In this document: positions 26,544 through 35,680 of the stretch, piece by piece
Layout: each line of letters starts with the position of its first letter
How positions within the stretch are numbered: the stretch's first letter is position 1
Origin: Polynucleobacter sphagniphilus
GTDB taxonomy: Bacteria > Pseudomonadota > Gammaproteobacteria > Burkholderiales > Burkholderiaceae
Length of the DNA: 64,000 nt
Direction of reading: 5' to 3'
Assembly: GCF_001953355.1 (NCBI RefSeq)
Contig: NZ_MPIY01000017.1
Location: 289,782 to 353,781 of the forward strand
Position numbers and translations under genes: made by a program
Notes under the pieces: model-generated
What the model was told of the DNA's origin: nothing
What the model saw: only the letters and a program-made list of their open reading frames with translations
Databases searched by the model: none

Positions 26544-27671
26544 ATGCAGTGTGTTGGGGTAAAAAAGACTGTCCTAAGTGTATTCCTTCTCGCGGTAGCA
26601 GCGTTGATTTTGGGGTGCACTACCCCACCAACCCGTGGCTCCGCAAGCCGCCCCTCAAGCGCCAATGGCAGCGCCTACAGCTCTTCAAAAGCAAGCTTTA
26701 CTCTGGCATCGTGGCAGGATTTACCAGGCTGGCAAGATGATGACTTATCCCAGGCATGGCCCGCATGGCTAAAGAGTTGTGACGCGCTGCGAAAACGAAG
26801 TAGTGAGGTCAACTGGCGCACGGTATGTTCGCAAGTCGACTCAGTCAACGGTAATAGTACGACTGCCATTCGTCGATATTTTGAAGCGCACTTTCAGGTG
26901 TATGAAGTACGCAATTCCTCTGGCAGCAATACTGGCTTAATCACCGGCTATTACGAACCCGTGATGAATGGCTCTCTTGTGCGCACTGCAAGTTATACCG
27001 TTCCTCTCTATCGCTACCCCAGCGCCTGGAAAAATACTAAGCCTAATCCAGGACCTACTCGTGCACAATTGATCAGCTCAGGAATGCTGACGGGCTCTGA
27101 GATTGCTTGGGTTCAAGACCCTGTAGCGGCAGCATTCATGCAAATACAGGGCTCAGGAAAAATTCGTCTTGAGGATGGCCGCGTTCTTCGTCTCGGATTT
27201 GCCGGTACAAATGACCAACCATTTAAGTCATTTGCACAGTGGCTGTTAGATCGTAAGGAAATTACTCGTGGTGAAGCTACGATGCAGGGTATTTCAAATT
27301 GGGCAAAACAACATCCTAGTCGCGTCGATGAAATGCTCAATGCCAATCCCCGCTTTGTCTTTTTCAAAGAGCTGCCGGGCAATGTCAGTGCTGAGCTAGG
27401 GCCCAATGGCGCGCTGGGCGTGCCTTTAACGGCGGAAAGAAGTATTGCAATTGATCTTCAGGCAATGCCTTTAGGCGCCCCAGTATTTATACTAACTACT
27501 AAACCATTAAGCAGTCAGCCATTACAAAAATTAGTCATGGCGCAAGATACGGGTAAGGCAATTGTAGGTGGTGTCAGGGCCGACTATTACTGGGGTTCTG
27601 GTGAGTCTGCCGCAGAAATGGCTGGCCGTATGAAACAAAATGGAAGGATGTGGCTATTACTTCCTCGCTAG
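26544..27671 (+). CDS. mltA: Membrane-bound lytic murein transglycosylase A
   Basis: A 375-residue outer-membrane lipoprotein that cleaves peptidoglycan with 1,6-anhydro product formation. The ATG at 26544 gives a classical lipoprotein signal with lipobox LILGC (Cys25) followed by a Ser/Pro-rich linker. The MltA barrel follows: LITGYYEPVMNGS, AWVQDPVAAAFMQIQGSGKIRLEDG, and the 3D domain with catalytic Asp region (VMAQDTGKAIVGGVRADYYWGSGESAAEMAG). Upstream in-frame ATGs (26526, 26418) would spoil the signal peptide or overlap the small minus-strand ORF. Confidence 0.94.
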   Translation: MQCVGVKKTVLSVFLLAVAALILGCTTPPTRGSASRPSSANGSAYSSSKASFTLASWQDLPGWQDDDLSQAWPAWLKSCDALRKRSSEVNWRTVCSQVDSVNGNSTTAIRRYFEAHFQVYEVRNSSGSNTGLITGYYEPVMNGSLVRTASYTVPLYRYPSAWKNTKPNPGPTRAQLISSGMLTGSEIAWVQDPVAAAFMQIQGSGKIRLEDGRVLRLGFAGTNDQPFKSFAQWLLDRKEITRGEATMQGISNWAKQHPSRVDEMLNANPRFVFFKELPGNVSAELGPNGALGVPLTAERSIAIDLQAMPLGAPVFILTTKPLSSQPLQKLVMAQDTGKAIVGGVRADYYWGSGESAAEMAGRMKQNGRMWLLLPR

Positions 27672-27688
27672 ACCTGACTAAAAAAGAG

Positions 27689-28885
27689 TTAACTTTTTTC
27701 TAGAAAGCGCTGAGCGAGATTGACCCAGTAGTTCACACCAACCGGAATCAAAGCGTCATTAAAGTCATATGAGGGATTATGAAGATGGCATGGTCCCATA
27801 CCATGGCCAACAGAGCGGTGATCGCCATCCCCATTACCCAGAAAAACATAGCAGCCAGGTTTCTGGAGCAGCATGAATGCAAAATCTTCGGCGCCCATAG
27901 TTGGATCAATGCGGTTGTCTACATTTTTATCTCCCACCAAATCTCTCATGACTTCGGTGGCAAATTGAACCTCTGCATCGTGATTGATAAGTGGTGGGTA
28001 ATTACGGCTGAATTTAATTTCTGCTTGGCACTCGAAAGCGCTGGCAATGTTATGTGAAAGTTCACGTAGGCGACTTTCAATTAAATCGAGTACCTCTAGG
28101 GTAAAGGTGCGAACAGTGCCCCCAATAAATGCGCTCTCAGGAATGACATTACTGGTTTCCCCAGCATGAAATTGGGTGATGGATAAGACTGCAGCATCTA
28201 TTGGGCGCTTATTGCGGGTGATGATGCTCTGTAGGGCTTGGGCAATTTGTACTCCAGTCAGCACGGGGTCAGCGCTGTTATGGGGCAAGGCTGCATGACC
28301 GCCTTTACCGGTGATCATGATTTCAAAGCTATTGCTAGAAGCCATCATTGGACCGCTTGTCACACCGAAGTGGCCTTCCGGTAAGCCGGGCCAGTTATGC
28401 AATCCAAACACTGCATCACATGGAAATTGTTCAAAAAGGCCGTCGTTAATCATTTCTTGAGCACCAGCACCACCCTCCTCGGCGGGCTGAAAAATGAATA
28501 TGACAGTCCCTTTAAAGTTGCGGTGATTTGATAGATATTCGGCGGCGCCCAAGAGCATGGCTGTATGACCATCATGACCGCAAGCATGCATTTTTCCTGG
28601 ATTTTGCGAAGTATGCGCAAAAGAGTTGTGTTCTTGTAGGGGTAGTGCATCCATATCGGCGCGCAAGCCAATCATCTTGCCTGGACCGAGATCGCCCTCT
28701 AATTTGCCAACGACCCCTGTTTTTCCCAAACCACGAAAAACGGTAATACCCCAGCTTGAAAGTGCTTGGGCAACCAGATCTGATGTGCGATTCTCTTCAA
28801 AACGCAATTCTGGATGGGCATGAATATTGCGCCTTATTTCTTGAATTGCTTGAGCGGAATCGACGATTTCAGGTAGTAATCGCAT
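27689..28885 (-). CDS. M20 family amidohydrolase (hippurate hydrolase-like)
   Basis: A 398-residue metal-dependent amidohydrolase of peptidase family M20D. Metal ligands are visible in MHACGHDGHTAMLLGAAEYL (Cys/His pair), FQPAEEGGAGAQEMINDGLF (catalytic Glu-Glu), and a late His in LHNPSYDFNDALIP. A dimerisation insert (about 180-295) interrupts the catalytic domain. Relatives cleave hippurate, N-acyl amino acids or indole-3-acetyl conjugates; the substrate is not predictable. No signal peptide. It converges on mltA with 17 bp between and is followed 5' by bioD on the same strand. Confidence 0.88.
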   Translation of the reverse strand: MRLLPEIVDSAQAIQEIRRNIHAHPELRFEENRTSDLVAQALSSWGITVFRGLGKTGVVGKLEGDLGPGKMIGLRADMDALPLQEHNSFAHTSQNPGKMHACGHDGHTAMLLGAAEYLSNHRNFKGTVIFIFQPAEEGGAGAQEMINDGLFEQFPCDAVFGLHNWPGLPEGHFGVTSGPMMASSNSFEIMITGKGGHAALPHNSADPVLTGVQIAQALQSIITRNKRPIDAAVLSITQFHAGETSNVIPESAFIGGTVRTFTLEVLDLIESRLRELSHNIASAFECQAEIKFSRNYPPLINHDAEVQFATEVMRDLVGDKNVDNRIDPTMGAEDFAFMLLQKPGCYVFLGNGDGDHRSVGHGMGPCHLHNPSYDFNDALIPVGVNYWVNLAQRFLEKS

Positions 28886-28952
28886 AGCTTCATCTTATCC
28901 GAAACTGATCCTCAATGCACTTAGTGTCAGCCTCTAGAGTCAGTTGATAGGT

Positions 28953-29669
28953 TCAGGGGGTATTTATATGCTGTGCAGCAAATTGCAATGCGTCTAAAGA
29001 ATAGGGCATATCGCTTGCCTTTCCCAAGTCTTTTGGCAACGAGGGGATTAGCCCCAAATAGGGTGCTGCAATACGTTCTTTGAGTGTTTGGATATTTTCA
29101 TGAAGTAGTGGCATCGCATTAGCAAGGGTATTAGCAACCCATCCTGCAATTGGTAGATTGCGAGTTTTTAATGCTTCACAACTTAACAAAGCATGGTTAA
29201 TACATCCCAAACGCATGCCAACGACCAGAATCACCGGTAGATTCATTGATTGGGCTATGTCACCTAAATTCTCATCCTGGTTAAGGGGCACCAAAAATCC
29301 ACCTGCACCCTCTACGATTACTGCATCAAAATTCCTGGAAATTTCATGAAAAGCCTTGAGAATGACATCACTTTCTAAATGAATGCCTTTGGCTTTTGCG
29401 CTCAAATGTGGCGCTGCTGGTTGATCCAAAATATAGGGACATAAGTGATTCACTTGATCGGCAGGGAGCTTGGATGCGATACGCAATGTTTCGAGATCTT
29501 CATTCAGACTTTGCCCATTGTGATCAAGGTAAGTACCCGCAACCACTGGCTTGAAACCAACGGTATTGATCCCAGTTTCTCGCAGTTTCACAATGAGCGC
29601 ACCGCTCACCAATGTTTTGCCAACTTCGGTATCGGTGCCAGTAATAAAGAATCCCGGCGTTCTCTTCAT
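28953..29669 (-). CDS. bioD: Dethiobiotin synthetase
   Basis: A 238-residue P-loop enzyme forming the ureido ring of dethiobiotin from DAPA, CO2 and ATP. The P-loop FFITGTDTEVGKTLVSGAL, the FKPV segment (GFKPVVAGTY) and VIVEGAGGFLVPL are intact. The ATG overlaps the bioF stop (ATGA), so it is the last gene of bioA-bioF-bioD. Confidence 0.95.
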   Translation of the reverse strand: MKRTPGFFITGTDTEVGKTLVSGALIVKLRETGINTVGFKPVVAGTYLDHNGQSLNEDLETLRIASKLPADQVNHLCPYILDQPAAPHLSAKAKGIHLESDVILKAFHEISRNFDAVIVEGAGGFLVPLNQDENLGDIAQSMNLPVILVVGMRLGCINHALLSCEALKTRNLPIAGWVANTLANAMPLLHENIQTLKERIAAPYLGLIPSLPKDLGKASDMPYSLDALQFAAQHINTP

Positions 29670-30904
29670 GATGTAGATTCCAACACTTTTTTCTCGATTA
29701 CTTGCAATGTTTTAATCAGCTCCCGTACATCTTCTTCGCTATGGTTGGCGGAAAAAGTAATGCGTAAACGCGAGCTACCTACGGGTACGGTTGGAGGACG
29801 AATTGCTGGAATCCAGTACCCCGCCTCATCTAATAACTTTGCAGCTTGCAATGCATTTGCATTACTCCCCAACACAATAGGTTGAATAGGCGTTGGTGAA
29901 TTTAACTTCTGCCATTTTGAGAAGATCATTTCAGTCTGCCAAATAGAAATCAGTCTAACTAGTTGGGCGCGACGTAATTGTCCTTCATCCCCCTCTATGA
30001 GCTCTAAGCTCTTTTGCACGGTATAGCCAATAGCAGGAGGTGTAGCGGTACTGTAAATGTACGGACGACCTTTTTGAATAAGCCATTGAATCAATGACTC
30101 CTGCGCACAAATGAAAGCGCCACTCACGCCAGCCGCTTTCCCAAGAGTGCCGATATAGACGAGCCTATCAGAGGCAATATTGAGTTGCTCTAAGAGGCCA
30201 TGACCATGCGCACCAAGCACGCCAAAGCCATGGGCATCATCCACTATGAGCAATGCATCTTCTTTGGTTGCAAGTCTCAGTAATTCTTGAAGTGGGGCAA
30301 TGTCCCCATCCATGCTGAAGACGCCATCGACCACAATCATTTTTAGGGGAGAGGAATCTTTTTCTATTAACTGAGCCAGAGTATCTAAGTGGGTATGATC
30401 AAACAAATGTACTGTTGCTTTGGTTTGTGCTTTTGCTAAGCGGACCCCATCAATCAGGGAGGCATGATTTAAAGATGCCGAATAAATACTAGCTTGGCCT
30501 TCTGGCGCTAATCTTGCGAACCCAGTCAGCGCAGCAATATTAGCCATGTATCCAGTGCTAAAAAAAAGTGCTTTTACATCTGGTATGTGCTTATCTTGAA
30601 ACTGCGCCAATTTTTTTTCTAGCAAGTCATGAGCGATGCTGTGGCCACTAATTAAGTGTGATGCTCCGCTCCCAACGCCAAATTTGACAACCCCTTCTCG
30701 GAGCGCCTCTACTAAGACTGGATGATTGGCAAGGCCCAAATAGTCATTACTACAAAAGGCCTTCAAGCTTTTTTGCTCTACATGTACATGCGTATCGCAA
30801 GGTGATTGAGTAATGCGTAATTTTCTGAGTAATAACTCTGAATTCAATTGCGCAAGTTGCTGCTGTGCCAAATCAATTGCATAAACATGTTTTTTATCTG
30901 TCAT
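29666..30904 (-). CDS. bioF: 8-Amino-7-oxononanoate synthase
   Basis: A 412-residue PLP enzyme condensing pimeloyl-ACP/CoA with L-alanine. Family marks: CSNDYLGLANHP, GVGSGASHLISGHS, VDDAHGFGVLGAHGHGLLEQ and the Schiff-base lysine in YIGTLGKAAGVSGAF. It overlaps bioA (ATGA) and bioD by four bases each, so all three genes are translationally coupled. The coupling means the bioA frameshift, if real, could reduce its translation. Confidence 0.95.
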   Translation of the reverse strand: MTDKKHVYAIDLAQQQLAQLNSELLLRKLRITQSPCDTHVHVEQKSLKAFCSNDYLGLANHPVLVEALREGVVKFGVGSGASHLISGHSIAHDLLEKKLAQFQDKHIPDVKALFFSTGYMANIAALTGFARLAPEGQASIYSASLNHASLIDGVRLAKAQTKATVHLFDHTHLDTLAQLIEKDSSPLKMIVVDGVFSMDGDIAPLQELLRLATKEDALLIVDDAHGFGVLGAHGHGLLEQLNIASDRLVYIGTLGKAAGVSGAFICAQESLIQWLIQKGRPYIYSTATPPAIGYTVQKSLELIEGDEGQLRRAQLVRLISIWQTEMIFSKWQKLNSPTPIQPIVLGSNANALQAAKLLDEAGYWIPAIRPPTVPVGSSRLRITFSANHSEEDVRELIKTLQVIEKKVLESTS

Positions 30905-32254
30905 GCTAATACCTGCTCAAGTGCACGTTGTACTGCCTGACCTAGTTCGATAGTTTCATTGGTTGATAGAACATAAGGAGGCATGACATAAATAGTATTG
31001 CCAATGGGTCTGATAAGCACTCCCTCTTGCAGACTGGCAGAAAACATTTCTCGTGGAAAGGTATTTGGATTTTTCAAATACCCAGTACGTACATCAAAAG
31101 CAAGAATCATGCCCTGCTGGCGCCAGTGCTCTATGCGAGGATCAATTTTTGCCCATGCAAATGCATTCGCTAAATCCTTTGATCGCTCAATATTTTTCTC
31201 AAGCACATTATCAGTTTCGAATATTTCTAAACAAGCCAAGGCGGCCGCGCAGGCGAGGGGATTGCCGGTGTAGGAATGGGAATGTAAAAAGCCGTGTTTA
31301 GTTTGGTCTTGATAAAAGGCGCGATAGATGGTGTCTGTTGTGAGGCAGATAGATAGTGGTAGATAACCGCCGCTAATACCTTTTGATAAGGTTAAAAAAT
31401 CAGGCCAAATACCCGCATGCTCGCAGGCAAAAAAATTTACCTGTACGGCCACAACCGACAGCAATTTCATCGGCTATCAAATGGATTTCATAGCGATCAC
31501 ATAAGACTCTTAGTTGGCGAAGATATGCAGGCGAATACATCGCCATCTGCCCTGCGCACTGAATCAGTGGCTCCACAATGATTGCCGCAATGTTTTGATG
31601 CTCTTTAGAAAGAATGGTTTCCAAATCTGTTGCTGCTCGCTTGGCGACATCCTCTGCCGTTTCTCCATCTTGGGCTAAGCGTGCGTCTGGTGATGGTGCA
31701 GTCAATACTTCCTGAAGGAGCGATCCATAAGCTTCGCGAAAAATCGCCACATCAGTAACGGCAAGTGCCCCCAAGGTTTCACCATGGTAGCCATTATGCA
31801 AGCAGACAAATTTTTTCTTTGCAGGTTTATTTTGATGTCGCCAATAATGGTGACTCATCTTTAAAGCAATTTCCACTGCCGAGGCGCCATCAGATGCATA
31901 AAAAGCATGCCCTAAATTCCCTTGGGTTAATGCGGATAGTTTTTCCGATAGCTGCACAACCGGTGGATGTGTGAAGCCTGCAAGCATCACGTGCTCAATT
32001 TTTTCTAATTGCTCGCAAATTGCCTGATTAATGCGTGGGTTTGCATGACCAAATAAATTAGTCCACCAAGAGCTAATGCCATCGAGTATCACTCGTCCTT
32101 GATCATCGTAGAGCCATGCTCCCTTACCTTTTGTAATGGCAATTAAGGGCAAGGACTCGTGCTGCTTCATTTGGGTGCAGGGATGCCAAACTGCAGATAA
32201 GCTCCTTGAAACCCAGTTCATTTGATTTAGATTAGAACTCATGGTGTTTTTCAT
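30901..32254 (-). pseudogene. bioA: Adenosylmethionine-8-amino-7-oxononanoate aminotransferase, frameshifted
   Basis: A full-length BioA split across two frames. The 5' part (32254 down to about 31436) has WHPCTQM, GISSWWTNLFGHANP, and ends LIADEIAVGCGRTGKFF before running out of frame. The 3' part resumes as ACEHAGIWPDFLTLSKGISGGYLPLS and continues to the normal end. The break lies at a run of seven T (plus-strand A at 31429-31435); six T would restore one 450-residue protein. The PLP lysine (LSKGISGG) is in the 3' frame, so the in-frame product (284 residues) lacks it. Either a real lesion, an assembly error or a slippage site. The start may be ATG 32254 or 32242. Confidence 0.85.
31429..31435 (-). 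other. T7 homopolymer at the bioA frame break
   Basis: Seven T on the bioA coding strand, preceded by AAA and followed by GCC. Removing one T joins GRTGKFF directly to ACEHAGIWPD, matching the conserved BioA sequence. Long U-runs can promote RNA-polymerase slippage; no supporting stem-loop is obvious. Confidence 0.8.
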
Positions 32255-32343
32255 TCCTTATATTTGACCATTAGTTTTTGCTCGTATAGGCTTCTTTCTG
32301 TTATGTTTATGCCTTGATTTAATCTAATTTCTGGAATTCGACC
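32255..32343. promoter_or_regulatory. Divergent bioA / bioB promoter region
   Basis: An 89-bp AT-rich gap between divergent biotin genes. On the plus strand TTGACC (32264-32269) with TATAGG (32285-32290), 15-bp spacer, is a possible bioB promoter. I see no clear BirA or BioR operator. AAGGA on the minus strand serves bioA. Confidence 0.45.
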
Positions 32344-33381
32344 ATGCTGGACGCTCAAACCACTAAAAAACCCCTTACCCATATCAAATCAAGGGCTGGC
32401 TTGCGCAAAGAGCTTGACGCAGCTGGAAATTGGACGGTCGCTCAAATCGAGGCCTTATTTGCGCTGCCTTTTAATGAGCTAATGCGCCAGGCTCAGGAAA
32501 CGCATAAAGCCAGTTTTCCGGAGGGCGATATTGAATTGGCCACCCTCTTATCCATTAAGACGGGCGGCTGCCCTGAGGACTGTGGGTACTGTCCTCAAGC
32601 GGCTCGATATGACACAGACGTCAAAGCGGATAAGCTGATGGATCTAGACCAAGTGCTGGAGGCTGCTAAAGCTGCCAAGGCCGCTGGGTCAAATCGTTTC
32701 TGTATGGGTGCAGCATGGCGCGAACCCAAAGACCGCGATATTGAAAAAGTGACTGCCATGATTAAGGGCGTAAAAGCCCTGGGATTAGAGACTTGCGCCA
32801 CCCTCGGAATGTTAGAGGCAGGCCAGGCTCAAGCCCTTCAGGAGGCTGGTTTGGACTTCTATAACCATAATTTGGATACCAGCGAAGATTTTTACCGCTC
32901 GGTAATTTCAACTCGCGGCTACCAAGACCGTTTAGATACGATTTCAAATGTGCGCGCTGCAGGCATGTCTGTTTGCTGTGGTGGTATTGTCGGAATGGGC
33001 GAGTCACGGGAGCAGCGTGCTGCATTCTTGACTCAATTGGCTAATTTGAGTCCTTACCCTGAATCAGTGCCAATTAATCATTTGGTACCCGTTGCGGGAA
33101 CACCATTGGCAGATCAAAAGCCGCTCGATCCCCTTGAATTCGTTAGAACCATTGCCGTCGCTCGCATTACTATGCCCCGTGCAAGAGTGCGTTTATCTGC
33201 CGGACGCCAAGAGCTGGGCAGGGCCGTCCAGGCTATGTGTTTTATGGCTGGCGCCAACTCGATTTTTTATGGTGAGCAACTACTTACTACCGGTAATCCC
33301 GAGGCAGAACAAGACCGAGAGCTGCTGGCTGAGCTAGGCTTAAAGACCAAACAAAGCTGCAAAACTGAAGTTTTGGTCTAA
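32344..33381 (+). CDS. bioB: Biotin synthase
   Basis: A 345-residue radical SAM enzyme inserting sulfur into dethiobiotin. The [4Fe-4S] motif is CPEDCGYC (Cys76, Cys80, Cys83), with [25 protein letters not shown], and the conserved [10 protein letters not shown] supplying the unusual Arg ligand of the [2Fe-2S] cluster. GGAATTCGACC precedes the ATG. Divergent from bioAFD and 7 bp upstream of coq7. Confidence 0.97.
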   Translation: MLDAQTTKKPLTHIKSRAGLRKELDAAGNWTVAQIEALFALPFNELMRQAQETHKASFPEGDIELATLLSIKTGGCPEDCGYCPQAARYDTDVKADKLMDLDQVLEAAKAAKAAGSNRFCMGAAWREPKDRDIEKVTAMIKGVKALGLETCATLGMLEAGQAQALQEAGLDFYNHNLDTSEDFYRSVISTRGYQDRLDTISNVRAAGMSVCCGGIVGMGESREQRAAFLTQLANLSPYPESVPINHLVPVAGTPLADQKPLDPLEFVRTIAVARITMPRARVRLSAGRQELGRAVQAMCFMAGANSIFYGEQLLTTGNPEAEQDRELLAELGLKTKQSCKTEVLV

Positions 33382-33388
33382 TTTTCTA

Positions 33389-34018
33389 ATGACCCCCATT
33401 GATCGCCTCATTATTGAATTTGATACCGCCCTGCGATCGGTCGTGGGGGGTGCAAATTCTCAGCGCCCAACGCCTGGCTCAGAACACACAAGCAATTCGT
33501 TTTTAGATGCGAGTGAACGCGAGCATGCTGCTGGCCTGATGCGCGTCAATCATGTGGGCGAGGTATGCGCCCAAGCCCTATACCAGTCCCAAAAGTTGGT
33601 GGCCCGTAAGAAAGAAATTCAGCAGATGTTGGATCACTCTGGCCAAGAGGAGATGGATCACTTGGCTTGGTGTGAAATGCGCCTGCAAGAGCTTGGTTCT
33701 CATACCAGCTACCTCAACCCTTTTTGGTATGCCGGCTCCTTTGCGATCGGCCTAGTAGCAGGCTTAGCGGGTGATAAGTGGAGTTTAGGTTTTGTAGCTG
33801 AGACAGAAAAACAAGTTGAAAATCATCTGGAGAGCCATCTCAAAAAATTGCCCGCAGAAGATCGCCGATCCAGAGCGATTGTTGAGCAAATGCGTGTGGA
33901 TGAATTTGCGCATGGGCAGGCTGCCTTGAAAGCTGGTGGGGTGGATTTACCTCGTCCAATCAAGACAATCATGCAGCTGATGTCAAAAGTAATGACAAGT
34001 AGCGCTTACCGAATTTAA
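33389..34018 (+). CDS. coq7: Ubiquinone biosynthesis di-iron hydroxylase Coq7
   Basis: A 209-residue di-iron carboxylate protein performing the last ring hydroxylation (demethoxyubiquinol to demethylubiquinol). Two ExxH-type ligand sets are visible: RVNHVGEVCAQALYQ and EEMDHLAWCEMRL in the first half, then ETEKQVENHLESHL and EQMRVDEFAHGQAAL in the second. Coq7 replaces the flavin enzyme UbiF in many betaproteobacteria. It follows bioB by 7 bp and is therefore probably transcribed with it. Confidence 0.95.
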   Translation: MTPIDRLIIEFDTALRSVVGGANSQRPTPGSEHTSNSFLDASEREHAAGLMRVNHVGEVCAQALYQSQKLVARKKEIQQMLDHSGQEEMDHLAWCEMRLQELGSHTSYLNPFWYAGSFAIGLVAGLAGDKWSLGFVAETEKQVENHLESHLKKLPAEDRRSRAIVEQMRVDEFAHGQAALKAGGVDLPRPIKTIMQLMSKVMTSSAYRI

Positions 34019-34047
34019 TTCGATAATTTATTTGTACTTTTTTATTG

Positions 34048-34075
34048 AATATACTGTTCTTAAATACAGTATATT
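34048..34075. promoter_or_regulatory. LexA-type SOS box upstream of the dcw cluster
   Basis: A perfect 10-bp inverted repeat (34048-34057 and 34066-34075) around an 8-nt AT-rich spacer. The core, TACTGTTCTTAAATACAGTA (34052-34071), matches the gammaproteobacterial/betaproteobacterial LexA operator CTGT-N8-ACAG with the preferred TA flanks. A TATACT -10-like hexamer (34050-34055) overlaps it. It lies 30 bp after coq7 and about 215 bp before mraZ. It could alternatively be a weak AT-rich terminator hairpin for coq7. Confidence 0.6.
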
Positions 34076-34182
34076 TTGGCAATACATGGGTAAATAGCTA
34101 AGAACTACTCTTAAGTATATTTTCCAAGGCCTTGTTTCAAGTAGTAATTTTAATATCTGTATTTTATCAAGACATGACGCTA

Positions 34183-34198
34183 AGTGTTTGTAAACACT
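34183..34198. repeat. Inverted repeat AGTGTTT-GT-AAACACT upstream of mraZ
   Basis: Seven-bp arms with a 2-bp centre. The arm motif AAGTGTTT recurs at the mraZ start (34286-34293) and, inverted, at 34225-34232 overlapping the -35. Perhaps additional MraZ contacts. The rest of 34076-34230 holds no ORF longer than eight codons that I can support. Confidence 0.5.
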
Positions 34199-34230
34199 AG
34201 AGAAATTCCCAAAAAATTACCCAAAAACAC

Positions 34231-34259
34231 TTGACCCTAGTATGTTGATCCTCTAAAGT
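34231..34259 (+). promoter_or_regulatory. Pmra promoter for the dcw cluster
   Basis: TTGACC (34231-34236), 17-bp spacer, TAAAGT (34254-34259), giving a start about 20 bp before the mraZ GTG. This is the best consensus promoter ahead of mraZ. Confidence 0.6.
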
Positions 34260-34291
34260 GGGAGGAAGTGTGAAAAAGTGGGGTAAAAGTG
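34256..34291 (+). promoter_or_regulatory. MraZ operator: 10-bp-spaced AAGTG repeats
   Basis: AAGTG occurs at 34256-34260, 34266-34270 and 34276-34280, exactly one helical turn apart, with a fourth AAGTG at 34287-34291 whose GTG is the mraZ start codon. Tandem GTG-containing boxes upstream of mraZ are the known binding site of MraZ, which represses its own operon. Here the array runs from the -10 through the ribosome-binding region. Confidence 0.75.
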
Positions 34292-34717
34292 TTTCAAGGT
34301 GCGTCAGCTCTCAATTTGGATGCAAAAGGCCGCATGTCTGTGCCGGCAAAGCATCGTGACGCCTTGTTGGTGCAGGGTGAGGGTCGCATTACCCTTACAA
34401 AACACCCTGATGGATGCCTTTTATTGTTCCCACGCCCTGAATGGGAAGCCTTTCGTGCAAGAGTGGCTCAGTTGCCAATGGATGCACATTGGTGGCGCCG
34501 AATTTTCCTAGGAAATGCTGCTGAAGTTGATTTGGATAGTGCCGGCAGAATTTTAGTGAGCCCAGAATTACGCTCAGCGGCGGGCATTGAAAAAGAAGTG
34601 ATGTTGCTTGGTATGGGCAGTCACTTGGAGTTGTGGGATGCAGCCTCATATGCTGCAAAAGAGCAAGCCGCGATTGCGCAAGGCATGCCTGAAGCACTCA
34701 AGCAATTTAATTTTTGA
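34289..34717 (+). CDS. mraZ: Transcriptional regulator MraZ
   Basis: A 142-residue protein with two tandem AbrB-like DNA-binding repeats ([25 protein letters not shown] and [23 protein letters not shown]), each with the DxxGR signature. MraZ forms a ring and represses the division/cell-wall operon by binding repeats before its own gene. The start is GTG; the family normally begins MFQGAS, so the position is secure. First gene of the dcw cluster. Confidence 0.96.
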   Translation: MFQGASALNLDAKGRMSVPAKHRDALLVQGEGRITLTKHPDGCLLLFPRPEWEAFRARVAQLPMDAHWWRRIFLGNAAEVDLDSAGRILVSPELRSAAGIEKEVMLLGMGSHLELWDAASYAAKEQAAIAQGMPEALKQFNF

Positions 34718-34729
34718 TGACATGGCACC

Positions 34730-35680
34730 ATGAACATAACTCATCGCCCAGTATTACTGGCCGAGGCGGTGACGGCGCTAGTCGACGGTCCACTCATTCA
34801 AAAACAAACATCAGTCACTCCGCTTTTGGTGATCGATGGAACGTTTGGTCGTGGAGGCCACACGCAAGCATTGCTGGGGCAATTGCCTACCCATGCACGC
34901 ATGATTTCCTTCGACAAGGATCTCGATGCGATAGCGGTTGCCAAAAAAATAAACGATCCACGCTTGACAATCATTCACGACAGTTTTGCGCAGATGGATC
35001 AATATGCACGCCCAGAATCAGTCGATGGCATTTTGTTGGATTTGGGAATCAGCTCTCCCCAGGTGGACGAGGCACATCGCGGTTTTTCTTTTCGTCGCAA
35101 TGGCCCACTCGATATGCGCATGGATACCGAGCATGGCTTCACTGCCGCACAATGGTTAGAGCAAGCGCCGCAGGAGGAAATTGCGCGCGTGATTAAGACA
35201 TATGGTGAAGAGCGTTTTGCATTTCAAATCGCTAAAGCAATTGTTGCTAAGCGAGAGGAGGGCCTTGCTCCAAAGACTACTTTCGAATTGGCTGCTTTAG
35301 TTGCAGGCGTTGTGCGCACTAGAGAGGCAGGACAAGATCCGGCAACTAGAACATTTCAGGCTTTGCGAATTTTTATTAATCGTGAATTAGAAGATTTAGA
35401 GCAAGGCTTAAAAGCAGCCTTGCAATTATTGAAACCTGGTGCACGGTTAGCGGTGATTAGTTTTCATTCTTTAGAAGATCGCATCGTGAAGCAATTCATG
35501 CAAGCGCATGCGAAAGTAGAGGTGCCTCGAGGCTTGCCTCTAAGAGAAAAAGATTTGCCACAAAGTGCATTAGAAATCATCGCACGAGTGAAACCGAGCG
35601 AGCAGGAGGTGCAAGAAAATCCTCGTGCACGATCAGCAATCATGCGGGTTGCTCAAAAGCGGATGGGGTTGCCAGCATGA
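34730..35680 (+). CDS. rsmH: 16S rRNA (cytosine1402-N4)-methyltransferase
   Basis: A 316-residue SAM methyltransferase (formerly MraW) acting on C1402 of 16S rRNA in the P site. Conserved blocks: [26 protein letters not shown] (SAM motif), [34 protein letters not shown], and [18 protein letters not shown]. It lies 12 bp after mraZ and overlaps ftsL by 4 bases (ATGA). Confidence 0.97.
   Translation: MNITHRPVLLAEAVTALVDGPLIQKQTSVTPLLVIDGTFGRGGHTQALLGQLPTHARMISFDKDLDAIAVAKKINDPRLTIIHDSFAQMDQYARPESVDGILLDLGISSPQVDEAHRGFSFRRNGPLDMRMDTEHGFTAAQWLEQAPQEEIARVIKTYGEERFAFQIAKAIVAKREEGLAPKTTFELAALVAGVVRTREAGQDPATRTFQALRIFINRELEDLEQGLKAALQLLKPGARLAVISFHSLEDRIVKQFMQAHAKVEVPRGLPLREKDLPQSALEIIARVKPSEQEVQENPRARSAIMRVAQKRMGLPA

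Noticed and set aside
26519..26665. N-terminal extension of the 37-residue membrane ORF
   Set aside because: It would run antisense through the mltA signal-peptide region and gives no plausible protein start.
32255..32343. BirA or BioR operator in the bio divergent region
   Set aside because: I looked for the known palindromes and found none convincing.
34714..35196. A 160-codon frame overlapping the start of rsmH
   Set aside because: It lies in another frame of a highly conserved gene, shows no recognisable domain and has low-complexity composition.
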